From Abelmoschus esculentus (taxonomy: Eukaryota; Streptophyta; Magnoliopsida; Malvales; Malvaceae), in contig JAUCBN010000063.1 of assembly GCA_035048815.1 (NCBI GenBank), positions 1,247,501-1,311,500 on the forward strand: a stretch of DNA of 64,000 nucleotides, read 5' to 3'. Positions 1 through 13,000 of the stretch are shown piece by piece. The translations under genes were made by a program, and so were the position numbers. Position 1 is the first letter of the stretch, and each line of letters opens with the position of its first letter. The notes beneath the pieces were generated by a model, which worked only from the letters and a program-made list of their open reading frames with translations, did no database searches and was not told the origin of the DNA.

Positions 1-199
1 TGTTGGTAACAAATTCATTAAAGCAGTATCCTACATGTAGACTTTCTCAAGCTTAATTTGTTCCCATTTCCTTTTCCTTTTTAACATTTCTTTTCTCAAC
101 GAATAACTTTCTCTGATAGGCTGGTATTGGAAAGGGTAAAAATAAGAAAATGGAGAGAGATAGTTTACTTTTTTTTCAGAAACCTTAACTTATATGCAG

Positions 200-2616
200 A
201 GATCTCAATCATTCCAACCAGTATATTATAGGGCTTGCCCTTTGTGCTCTGGGAAATATTTGTTCAGCTGAAATGGCTCGTGATCTCGCACCTGAAGTAG
301 AAAGATTGCTGCAGTTTCGAGATCCAAATATCCGGAAGAAAGTAAGTGTGTTACTCTTTATTCAAGGATTTGTGATTTCATATGCTTAAACATTGCCTCA
401 TGTTCCTCTTAAAAGATATCTTCTTCATCCTCCTTTCTTCTACAGGAGTTGGGAAGTTTTGTTTTGTTGAGCTCTTCAAGTATCATGATTTTTTTGTTTA
501 CAATAATGACTTTGTAATTTTGTCAAACAAAGGTTAAAAAATCATGAGTCCATGACCACGTGCCACATGAATAGTGTGATAATGGTTCAATGATATTCAT
601 TGAACAAAAAAAATGTTCAATGATATCTGCAATTTTCATAAGGAATACTGCTTTTATGAAATCAGGATATTTCTCTGCCCATTCATCTTAACCAGAAGGA
701 TTTTGTAGCATATACACATTTAAGAGAGAAATGCCAATTAATGATAGCTCTTGAGTTTGTCTTGATGATTCATAGAAAATCAATGTTGGCTTGCTTGTTT
801 GATGATTTGAGGGAAAGGCATCTATTCAATGTTGCCATCCATTCTCTTAAGAGTTAAGACATTGGTTTTATCAATTAAATTGGTCCGTATACAATTACTC
901 ATTTTCCTATTGGAGGATCATTTTGATCATACAAGCTTTCTGCCCCTGTAAACTTCCCTTTGTTTATGAATTCTTGTCATGTGAATTATCTGATAACTTT
1001 TAGGTTATCAGTCTTTTCTTGACCAATCAGACTGCAATTTTTGACTTCTCTTGACTCTTATCTGTTTTTTGTAGGCAGCATTGTGCTCCATAAGAATCAT
1101 AAAGAAAGTTCCAGACCTTGCTGAAAACTTTATAAATCCTGCTGCTTCGCTACTTAGAGAAAAACATCATGGAGTCTTAATAACAGGAGTTCAACTTTGT
1201 ACGGATCTATGTAAAGTCAGTTCAGAAGCCCTTGAATATTTTAGAGAGGTAATTTGGTTATAAATTTGTAAGAATCTACCTATAGCATCGAAAGAAAATC
1301 ACCTTATTTAGCATTTGAATTTTTTATAACCCTGTGAAAAGAAGCTGTAATGCATAATTTTTTTTGTAAATAGTTAATTTATGCTTTTGCTTTTTTGGAA
1401 CATCTCCGATTTACCAGCAATCCTTTGTTCTGCTTTTGGGCCGGAGAGTACTGACCATCGAAAGGATTGAAGAAAGGGATCAGATTTGCTGATGTTCTGT
1501 CCTAAACTGTTGTGTTGTCTATCTTTTGGCTTTTGCACACTAAGATGCTTCAGTCTAATTTTAAAATTTGCTTTATAGTACTTTCAAACTTATTATGGCC
1601 TTTAGGGTCATGCAAAAACAAGATCCAGTATTGCTTAAATTTGCTGACTTTAGTGGGAAGAAACTTGTCAAAATGGATAATGCATTAACTTTCTAAATAA
1701 TTATCCAAACTGCAGAAGTGTACTGAAGGTTTGGTCAAAACTCTGAGGGATATGGCAAACAGTCCCTATGCACCTGAGTATGACGTTGCCGGCATTACAG
1801 ATCCTTTCCTTCATATAAGATTGCTGAAGCTTCTCCGGATATTGGGCCATGGAGATGCTGATGCTAGTGACTGTATGAATGACATACTTGCTCAGGTATG
1901 CCGTGATATATCTCCTTTGTATCATGTTCAAAGTCTTGAAAGAAGTATTTAAACATGATATATATCCAATGTTGTTTCTGTCACCAGGGTATACTGCATT
2001 GAGGTTTTTGTTCTCATTTCTTTATGATAGCATATAAGTTTTTGGTTTCCATCTTTTTCTTTGGGGATGAATTTCACGTTCATGCTCATTGTCGTAGGAC
2101 ACAAACTTTCTTATTTTAGATTCTGAAAAACACTTGTAGAAAAAGAAAAAATGATTGCCCTATTGAGGAATGACATTTCTCTTAAATATTATGGTTTAAG
2201 GTAGTACTGCATGATGAAAAATACAATTTGTGTGTTTGGTAAAAAAATAACTGAGCATTCCTCCCATATTTTGCTCCTTCACATGAGAAAAACCTTGATG
2301 ACAAGGCTTGAGCATGTTATTGAAAAGAGAGTACAATTTTAGTATTGATTCAAAAGCCAAATTCTGGAAAAGAACATAGAAGATAAACATGTTGCAGAAA
2401 ACTCATTTCATGGTCTTCACAACATTTCATTTCTTTTCCTTTATTACTTTATCCAAACTTAATGAGGTTATGGGGTTTTTGCTCATTTTTCTTTGTGGTC
2501 ACAAATTTTGTTCTTAGGTGGCAACAAAAATCGAGTCAAACAAAAATGCAGGAAATGCCATTCTTTATGAATGTGTTGGAACTATTATGAGCATTGAAGA
2601 TAATGGTGGTTTACGT

Positions 2617-2654
<38 letters not shown>

Positions 2655-5600
2655 TCGTGACAACAACATCAGGTATTTTCATTTGAATCTTATCTTGATT
2701 TTCCATATCCCTTTATGTACTCTTTCTTTGTTGGTCTACTATGTTATGAAACTGAACCTTGCATGCTTCTCAGATATGTTGCGTTAAATATGCTTATGAG
2801 GGCTATGGCAGTGGATGCTCAAGCAGTGCAGAGACATAGGGCAACAATTTTGGAATGCGTAAAGGTAGAGCCTGCAGATATTAAATTTCTGGTTTCTTGA
2901 TGAAAATAGGTTTCTGATTTAGTTCTTGCTCAAAAAGCATTCACGGAGTTTGCATTTGCTTTCCTTTTGTCTACCCAGTTTCTGTGGTTTTGTTATTTAT
3001 TTGTCACTTTCAGCTGAACCCCATATGTGACAGGGAATGACTCTCCTTGCTTGCTAAAGCAGCAAGGATTAGTTCTCCCTTTAGGCGTCACTTGATTTTT
3101 TTTTCTCCTGGTGAGGATAAATCCCTTGTAGCCAAAAGGAACTGTGACTTAATGTTATTTGGATTTTATATTTGGACATAGTAGGGGGTTCAATTTTGGA
3201 GATATAGAGATTTCCAGCATTGTTCCTTGGGCTTGGATCAGGGTAGTTTGAAGTAGGAATTGAGTAGTGATCCTAAGTTTGAAACATAGTACTCCAACAA
3301 ATGAAAGACAGAGTTTCAGAGTTTTATTGATTGCTTTTAATTGAACTCTTATTTTATTTACAAGTGCCATTATTGTCAAAAAGTGATTTTTCAGCTCTTG
3401 AAGAACTTTTTGATTTGAAAATTTGTTTTTCCAGGATTCAGATGCTTCTATTCGAAAGAAGGCACTTGACCTTGTATACTTGCTGGTGAATGAAAGCAAT
3501 GTGAAGCCTTTAACAAAAGAGTTAATTGAATATTTGGAAGCAAGCGATCAAGAATTTAAGGGAGTTCTTACTGCCAAGATTTGCTCCCTTGTTGAAAAGT
3601 AAGTTTTGCTATTTGTTAATCTCTGTTTTTTGTCTCTCTCTTTTTTTTTTTTTTGTAACTTAATGCTATAATGTTTGTAGTTTTATTCTAAATACTTTCT
3701 GTTCTTGGGCCTTGGCTCTGGGTTTTCATGTATCTTTTGGCTGGTGGAGGGATGCTGAAATATTTATTCGGAATTACTTTGGATCATTGCCTGGTTGATT
3801 AACAATCATTTCTATTGCCTCAGGTTTGCCCCAGAGAAAATTTGGTACATTGACCAGATGCTCAAGGTTCTTTCTGAGGTATGTTTTTTGCTCATTGCAC
3901 TGCTTTATAATTGGAGTAAAGATATCTATTATTCTTATTCCACAGAATTCATCCTCTTCCATGTTTCTGTTTGGCTACTGCCTTCTCTCTTTTCTTTGAG
4001 TTGTACCTGTTGCATTCTCTGTTCCTAGTTGATGCTGAAGAATATACATTTTCTTAAATATTGTTATCACAGTTTCATTAGACTGATGTGCTTATTTTTT
4101 CAATCCTTGATCTGACCCAATGTTTTTCTTGTGTGACCATTTAGTAATGGGGTAATCCGTGTCTTCATCTTTACTCTTTTGATCGTTGGACATCTTTGTT
4201 AAACTTCTGATTGTGTTGTGTATAAATCCCTTGCAAATGAAGTGAAATACATTCTTGCATTGTTTTTTTGTTGTACTTTCTAAAATAATTGGATATATTA
4301 ATATCTTTTTGGGGTGAAATTTAGGCCCACTTTATTGTCATTTTGAGGTACTTGCCTTTGTGTTATTTAGTATCTCTTTAGCTCTATAAACGCTTCTACC
4401 AACCATTTTGTCACTTTGTAGGCTGGAAATTTTGTAAAAGATGAAGTTTGGCATGCCCTTATCGTTGTCATAAGTAATGCCTCTGACCTCCATGGATATT
4501 CAGTCAGGGCATTGTACAGAGCATTTCAAACATCAACAGAACAGGTGTTCTTTGGTTTATTTTGGATTTTATATGCCTAGATTTGTTTTCTTATCGTCCT
4601 AATTATTCAAATGCAAAATGATATTTTCCTTAGGAATCACTTGTTCGAGTTGCAGTTTGGTGTATTGGTGAATACGGCGACATGTTGGTAAATAATGTCG
4701 GGATGCTTGGTATTGAAGAACCAATAACTGTAAGTGCATCCTTATCCATAGACTAGTTTGCATGCACTCGCAGTAATCATGTTGCATTTCTTCATCTTCA
4801 GGAAAAAAGAGGGAAAACTGCCGATAGTTGGCTGTGATATATGAACTAGAGTTTATTTAGCGAAATCTTGTTGTTGATGAAAGTTGATTAGAATCCCATT
4901 AAGCTTGTGTAATGTTTTCCTTAAGCTTAAGACTTATAGACTTAGGACATGTTTGTTGTTAAATTGAATTGAAGTATTGAAGTTGTTAACAGAACTGGTG
5001 ACTGTATTGTTTCTTTAATTGGTAGTACGGAACATGTAAACACATCATTTGTTTCATCAGATTCTAGATTTTTCTTGTGGAAGTTTCATTTATGTTTTAT
5101 AGTGGTATGACTGAATTCCTGATAACAATCAAATACATTTTGGCTACTTACGAATAAATCTATTCTAAAGCCAGAATAATCAAAATAATCCAAAGCAAGT
5201 ATGGCATTGATTTTGGGTTTATGGGTAATGTGATTTTTCATATGTAGAACTAGGCAAGGGCCAAGGAGCCATTCCCCTTGTAACAATGCATTGCTAGTAC
5301 CTTCTATTTTTATCCAAACCATCTTGTTTAAGGATTTTTTTTTATTAATTCTGGTTGAAATATTTTTGGGTTTGCTTGCAGTAAAATGTAATAATGGGTG
5401 TCATCCAATAGACTTCTTTGTTACTTGAATTCTTTTCCATGGAATCCCATAAATCCAACTTGATTTTTAGACTAATGAGATCCTTTACCTGCTGAATGCT
5501 TAGGTGGAAGTCCTTCATGTCAGGATCCTGTTCATAAATTGAATGCTTAGTTCTATCTCTGTACATTCTTCCTATACTGCAGGTAACAGAGTCTGATGCT

Positions 5601-8600
5601 GTGGATGCTGTAGAAGTTGCTATTAAGCGGCATACTTCTGATCTCACTACTAAAGCAATGGCTTTGATTGCGCTGTTAAAGCTCTCTTCTCGTTTCCCTG
5701 CTTGTTCAGAGTATGCTAATTCTTTGCCATGTACATTTTATCATGTATCATTCTCATTCCCCATGATTATTCACGTTCCCACTAGCTTAGTTCAGTTAGG
5801 ATTTAGGGGTTTAAAAATGTCTCTTTTAAACTAAATAAAGTAATGGTGTCATCAATTGCATATTCTGTGCAAACTACTTGAAGAATGTTATTTGTTTATA
5901 TGGCATGAAAAAAATCTCATTGGTTGGTATCTCCAGGAGGATCAAGGATATAATTCTCCAGAAAAAACGAAGCTTTGTGCTTGAGTTGCAACAGCGATCA
6001 ATTGAATTTAATTGTATTCTTCAGAAGCATCAGAACATTAGGTATGATTCAAATTTTGCCTTTTGTTCTATGTTCTACGTAATATCTTTTCAGAAGGCTT
6101 TGAGCAACATAGTGTTATGAAGTATAAAGATGATGAATGAATTGGTGCAGATCTGCACTGGTTGAAAGGATGCCAGTTTTGGATGAGGCAACTTTTAGTG
6201 GAAGGAGAGCTGGCTCCTTGCCTACATCTGTTTCAGATTCCGTTGGGACAACCCGTAATCTTCCAAATGGAATTGCTGAACCAGTTGCAGCTCCCGTTGC
6301 AGACTTACTTGACCTAAGTTCAGATGATGCTCCAGCACCTAGCTCTTCCGGTGGTGATTTTCTTCAGGATCTTCTTGGTGTTGATTTATCCCCAGCTTCT
6401 GCACCACCAAGTAAGTTGGGATGCACCAATGATACATGTTTGAGAATCATTCGAGTGAAATTTATTTTTTCAAGCAAGCGCTCATGTTTTAAATTACTTA
6501 ATTCTTCTAGATTCTTGGGATGTTTCAGATTTAGTGCCTGAAATTAACATTTTAGGGTAAAAATTCTGTTGATAATATAGTATTCAGTCTTTTTGTCCTT
6601 TTTTATTTAACTTATACCTGCTGAGTGTCCATCATCTATCTGATAATCATAGTGGGCAGTTCAGGAAAACACCTGTAACTTTTTTACTCAAAAATCAACT
6701 CTTTGGATTATGCTATAAAATAATATAAATCACATTTAAATTTGATTTCTACATCATCATGATTTTGAATTCTAATTGGTTTTGTATGTATAATGGGTTT
6801 GTAAAGATGTTACAAGAAAGTAAGTTGAAACTGCATGACAACATAAGTTGACATTTTGAGTGTGTAACAAGGTTAAAAGAAAATAAACATTCTCCTATAT
6901 TTTGCTGACAGTTAAAAGTGAAACTTTCAGTATTGCTTCTTCCCTGTTGATTAAAAAATGCTGATTTTATCCAACATTTTAGGTACAAGTCATCCTCCTA
7001 AAGGTGGTACAGATGTTCTGCTGGATCTTCTGTCAATTGGAACATCGCTTCCTGCACAAAACAGCTCATCTCCATTATCCTCCATTCAAGACAACAATGC
7101 ACCACTTGCCAATTTAAATGGCCTCGCGTCACTTTCCCCACTTTCTACAAATGCCACTTCTTCTGCAAGTCCTGCTCCAATGATGGATTTATTGGATGGG
7201 TTTGGCTCCAGTCCTCAAAACAATGGTAAATTTGAAAGTTCAGAATCCCATGACAGATGTTGTAGCCCTTGTGGTTGTCAATTGTATTTATAGTTTTCTT
7301 TCTGTTGGCAGAGGAAAATGGATCAGCTTATCCTTCTTTAGTTGCATATGAGAGCAACTCTTTAAGGATGACCTTCAACTTCTCAAAGCAACCGGGAAAC
7401 CCACAAACAACTTTGATCCAGGCTACTTTTACAAATCTGACACCTAATGTTTATAATGATTTTCTTTTCCAGGCAGCAGTTCCTAAGGTAACTCAATATG
7501 GCCATTTGTGAGCGGGTGGAAATCGTTTGCCTCTTTCCAGGCAGCAGTTCAGGGTTTAGGATATAGAAAATAAGGGTTAGGGTTTAAAATTTAATTTTTT
7601 AGAAATTTTCAAAGGATGCATGATAAAGAGGCAGATGATTTTTACCCATTTGTGAGCTTGCTATACAGCCTATACTTATATAGAGAGATTTACATTTCTG
7701 TTTCAGTGTCATCCGTCAGAGGTGGATTTTGCAGCATCAATTTTCTCTCTGTTGCTTTAATTAATGGATTTATGTGGCAATCTAAATATTTTGCAGTTTT
7801 CAACTTAAAGCCTGTCCTCGCCACTAGTTCTCTATATGCCTCAAGAATACTACTTTTATTTAGCCTTGTTTGTAGGGTTCCGAAAATCTAGGTGTTATTA
7901 GTTTCACAAATCTAACAGTGATATGTTGCTTAAAGTAATCATCGAAGATGGTAAATCTTATTATGTAGATCTTTGCATACATGTCCTTTAAAAACAAGTG
8001 AGCTGATACACTTGCTGCATTCAAACTCTGCAGTTTCTTCAGCTGCATTTGGATCCAGCTAGCAGCAATACCTTGCCTGCAAATGGGGCCATCTCTCAAA
8101 GTATGAAACTCACCAATAGCCAACATGGGAAGGTATGCACACCGAGTTTTAGTAAATTATATATGTATATATTGGTTAAAGATTATTGTGGCTGCCATCC
8201 TCCACTGCAACTTTTTTGCTTCATCATCTAAAATCATTTTTTGAACTTCTGATCATAGTGGTTTAAAAAATTGGTAGAATCAAGTGTTACTTTGACCAAG
8301 CATGTTTTTGCGCTACGATTCTACAATGTCTCGGCCTTCTTTATCACTATTTAACTTGTATAAGTATTTGTCTTGGATTTATCCCATGTCAATTAAACAA
8401 TGCTTACATGTAGTTACACAATAGGCAGGAATTGACATCTGCATTCTCCCCCTCTTATGGAGAAAATAAGGGTGGCCAGATTACAAGTTTAGGAATTAGG
8501 AGAGATTTAACTTCTTGATGTTAGTTCTTACTTTTTCACCTAAGAAGATGAAATCAAGCACCTAGGAGACATTTGTTGAACCAAAATTTTATTTTGTGCC

Positions 8601-8873
8601 GGGTGTCCCGAGTCTCTAACCACCCAGTTTTCCATTTCTTTTGGAGGAGCAGAGGAGCATTGCCGTCTTAGTCAATTTTAGCAGTAACCTTTAGCTACAA
8701 CCCCTCCCTGCTAACTTTCTTAGGTTAATCATTCTCTTACCAAAGCTTCGTTCATCCTTTGTGTATTTAACTTTCAGAAATCGTTGGTGATGCGCATAAG
8801 GATAGCTTACAAGACCAACGGCAAAGATGTTTTGGAAGAGGGACAGGTCAACAATTTCCCCCGCGGTTTGTGA
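200..8873 (+). CDS. AP-1 complex subunit gamma (gamma-adaptin), 5' end outside window
   Basis: Large subunit of the AP-1 clathrin adaptor, which sorts cargo at the trans-Golgi network and early endosome. Exons read: 200-341, 1075-1248, 1716-1895, 2518-2672, 2774-2864, 3435-3598, 3824-3878, 4422-4544, 4634-4729, 5583-5710, 5937-6041, 6151-6410, 6983-7225, 7312-7487, 8034-8132, 8778-8873. All junctions keep phase and give 761 residues. Roughly the first 100 residues of a typical 860-880 residue protein lie upstream. The first ~470 residues here are the helical adaptin trunk (ALCALGNICSAEMARDL, EKIWYIDQMLKVLSE). A Ser/Pro-rich hinge follows with clathrin-box-like runs (DLLDLSSDD, LLDLLSIGT, MMDLLDGFG). 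A gamma-ear domain ends in NNFPRGL, the expected terminus. Close to Arabidopsis gamma-adaptins from memory. No lesion seen; intron 14 carries a small copy of exon 14 sequence. Confidence 0.95.
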
Positions 8874-10020
8874 GTTTGATCGACATGCAGATACACCGAA
8901 GATATTCATGTACCACCTTCTTTCCTTTTCTCATTTCTCAACTCTGTTCTTTTAATCTCTGAGAAACTTCATCTCACAACTTGTAGTGATAGACATAGTG
9001 AATGCAATCCCTTTTTTTGTTTCCAAACATATGTATCCATGGGGGGAGGGGGGACATAAGATTTTGCTGGGGGGTTTGTGTTGTGTTGATTTTTTTTTTA
9101 ATCTCATGTTAGTTGATTTTGTATATTATCATCATTGGTATTACTACTACTGCTATTATTATCATCATCCCTTTTATGGAATTGTGAGAACTGAATTTTT
9201 TGCTTTAGGCACAAAAGAAATTTGTTGCATAAGCAGAGGTTTATTCTCGCAAGGTAGTATGTAATCTCATACGTGACATGTTTTCTTAACCATTTAATAA
9301 GGTATATGTATTTTCAGACATTTTTTTGAACTCGATTTCCTACGATAAACATTATCTTTTTTTCATTGAATTTTTCATTAAGTGTGTCTAAATTTTTTTT
9401 AATCCAATCTGAAAATTTAGATATATGTTTTGTTTTTTTATTTTTTTTTATTAATTCAGATGAGATATTTAAAATTTCAGATCGAATAGATATAATTATT
9501 TGACAATCAGATTGGATAAAATTTTAAGGATATATATTTTGTTATATTTAATATTTTATTTCTTATTTTATTTAAAATTTTGATATTTTTATAGATAAAA
9601 TCATCAAATTAAAAAAATAAATTATAAATTTAAATATTTGAATATCCGAATTCGATTCGATAAATTTATTAATTCATCGGTATTAGTTTTTGACAGTCAC
9701 TTTTAACTAATGCCGATGAGTAAATTTAATACAAGATATAACTATATTATTATTCAATATTAAATATGATATGTCACAATAGCATTAAAAATTTGATGGT
9801 TTAATTAATATTTTATTTAAAAATAATAATTTGATTTGATTTTTTAAGAGATTTACGTTAAATTTAACGAAAAAAATAAAAACTAATTAGTAAAATATGT
9901 AAATGTTAAAAAATAAATTATAATTTTAAATTTAAATTTAATATCAAGAAACTATTGAGCTGTAATCCAATTTTACGTTCGTTTATAACGCGGTAAAAAA
10001 ACGTACGCTCTAGAATATTA
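8874..10020. other. Gamma-adaptin 3' UTR and AT-rich spacer
   Basis: The first ~400 bases are probably the gamma-adaptin 3' UTR. They include a G-rich stretch near 9041-9075 and an ATT/ATC-rich run near 9125-9175. From about 9270 to 9990 the sequence is very AT-rich with no coding potential. It leads into the promoter of the downstream synthetase gene. Confidence 0.5.
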
Positions 10021-10021
10021 A

Positions 10022-10030
10022 AAACCCTAA
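10022..10030 (+). promoter_or_regulatory. Telo-box (AAACCCTAA) upstream of threonyl-tRNA synthetase
   Basis: An exact AAACCCTAA motif lies 56 bases before the first start codon, in the likely 5' leader or core promoter. Telo-boxes are known to be common near the start of plant genes for the translation machinery, such as ribosomal proteins and eEF1A. That fits the gene that follows. The function here is inferred from motif and position only. Confidence 0.5.
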
Positions 10031-10085
10031 ACTTCCATTAACTGGTGGGGAAAAATATCAAGAAACAAAGAATCACTTCCATTTC

Positions 10086-13000
10086 ATGTTATGCACTCTC
10101 GCTTCTACTGTCCGCCGTTACACTTGTTTTTCTCAGCCAGCTTTCTTCCTCCTCTCTAAGCCACCTTCCACTCCTCTCCGCCGCTTCTCCGCCTTGACCA
10201 TGGCTGCTTCTCATCCCAAAGACGAGGCCTATCTTAATCAAGTCATCGAGAAGCGTATCAAGATCTTTCAATCTCTTCAGTCTCAGCAGCAATCTCATCT
10301 TGAGTCCCTCTCGCATGACCCAATCAAGATTACGTTGCCTGATGGGTCTGTAAAGGAAGGGAAAAAATGGGTCTCGTCCCCCATGGATATTGCACGAGGA
10401 ATTTCCAAAGGCTTGGCTGCCAATGCATTGATTTCTTCGGTCAATGGGGTCTTGTGGGATATGAATAGGCCTTTGGAAGGTGACTGTGAGCTTAAGATTT
10501 TCAACTTTGATACCGATGAAGGCCGTGATACTTTTTGGCACTCTAGCGCTCACATCCTTGGTGAGGTAAATTGAGATTTTTTTATCCTCTACTAAAGTTT
10601 ACTTTAATTTGACTCTATGCAAGTTGAGAAATTGGTTTAATTGGATAACATTTCTGAAGTTTCTAACCAGCAATTTATATGCTAAGATTTAGTAGAAAAA
10701 ACATTAACAGATCATTAATTTATATGATACAAGTAGCAAAACTTAATTGCTCAAGATCTTGTATTCGCCAATAACTGGATTAACTTTTCAGTTTCGGTAA
10801 TGTAGTAGCAAATTCTGATAAATTGAAGTAGCTCGATTTATTTCTTTTTTTTTGTTGTTGTTGAGAGTTGAAATTCATAATTATATCGTATATGTTCTGT
10901 TTTGTGGGACTGTTGGCTAATATTTTGACTCGACTTGATTGTTATGCAGTCCCTTGAGAGCGTATATGGTTGCAAACTTTGCATTGGGCCTTGCACCACT
11001 AGAGGAGAGGTAAGTTTATTACGTAGGCTTTGCCTTTGGTTATACTAAATGTGCTTCAATGTAGATATTTAGCTCTTAAATGACCTTTTTTCAAAAAAAG
11101 CTCTTAAATGATCTTAGTGTGATCTATTATATTAATTTCTGTGGCTTTGTAAGCACTATTCCTAGAATTTCCAATGTATTTCAATCAGATTGCATGAGCA
11201 AACACGTTTATTGTCGTAGGGGTAAAGTATTATCCATTGTGATAATTGAAGATACTGTGTGTTAGCTTGATATTTTCTTATAGATTTAAAATTTTCACTT
11301 AATTAAGGCATTTGAAAATAATGTTACGGTTTTGGGTACTGTTGAATGTTTCTTTCTTTTCTTCTTGATCCTTAAGTTGGTTTGCCAAGGACTTTTGGTG
11401 TGGATTTGCCTTCTTACTAGATGGTATGTGGTTCCACAGGGTTTCTATTACGATGCATTTTATGGTGATTTGGGATTGAATGAGGACCACTTTAAGCAAA
11501 TTGAAGCAGGGGCATTGAAAGCTGTTGCGGTATTCTTAATTTTACTAAAAGACCTACTTCATTCTTTCTAACTTCTGATTGTTTCTTTTATGATCTCCTC
11601 CCACCTATATCCATGCTTATTTGGTGTTTATACAGTATTTTTCTATTCCATGTTCAATAACTTCTTTTTGGATAAATGGTATTTTATATTTATTCAAAGC
11701 ACCTCAAACAAACCAGTACATTATACAACCCAAACCAGTAGCAAACTATAAGCCTCTATCTACACTCAGTCAAAAGCCCATTCATTAACTAAAAAAGAAT
11801 CAGAATTCATATTGCCCCTAATCCTCTTCCTAACATCCTGCCGAATCAACAAAAAAAATATGCTTCTATTGAACTAGTCAACTCATACATGTGTTTGGGT
11901 TTTTTATGCATTTGTTAAGGAAAAATTGGGAGTCACAATCATATTATGAAATGTTGAACAGTTAATTTTTATGTTCTTTATGCTTCTATTACATGTGAAT
12001 TGTGCTAGTGGTAAAACTGTTATTTCATGGTAGATTCTTTTTTTCTTTTTGGTTTCTTAACGCAGGAAAAACAACCTTTTGAACGAATTGAAGTGACAAG
12101 GGAACAAGCCCTTGAATTGTTTTCTGAAAATAATTTTAAGGTAAGTTGAGTGTTGTTTTGAATTTTCATATCAATTGAAATGATTCATTTCTACCTATAA
12201 TTTTCCCCATTGCACTAATTCTGCAGTGCTAATTTTTATTATCAGGTTGAGATCATCAACGATTTGCCTGCAGACAAAACTATCACAGTATACAGATGTG
12301 GTCCCTTGGTTGATCTATGCCGTGGACCTCATATTCCCAATACTTCCTTCGTGAAGGCATTTGCATGCTTAAAGGTGAAATGTTACATTGATCTATGAAA
12401 GCTATGTTTTGGAGATGTGTGGATTCCTTGTCAATACAATTTCCTGGTTTACTCATTAATTGTGATATTCAGGCTTCATCAGCTTACTGGAGGGGAAACA
12501 AAGATCGTGAGAGTTTACAAAGAGTTTATGGTATATCATATCCAGACCAGAAACGTTTGAAGGTGAGACATTTTTTTTCCTCATTTGCTTTATAATGGCT
12601 GTCAGATTTATTATTGTACCAATTATGTTTTTTTTAATTAATTATTTGTTTATTTTTTATTTTAATTATTTTTTGTTGAAGCAGCCATATAAGTATGATG
12701 CATAAGGAAATATGTTCTTTTCTTTTATTGTAATGTAAAGGATATCGAAATCTGTCTTATTAGCAGAAATTACTCTAGGCCTTTATTTTGTAGACACATG
12801 GACAAAGCCAGAGAGTTTAAGCAACTCATCACTATAAGAAAAGAAGTTTTCTTGTTTCATAGTAAACTAGTTCTAGCATCACAATTTTGCTTGTAATGAA
12901 AGTTAATGTTTCTCCACAGGAATATATCCAACGGATAGAAGAAGCAAAGAAATATGACCATAGATTGTTGGGTACAAAGCAGGAGCTATTCTTTTGCCAC

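Noticed and set aside
7616..7891. 91-codon open frame in gamma-adaptin intron 14
   Set aside because: Lies wholly in an intron between well-supported exons and reads as hydrophobic low-complexity sequence.
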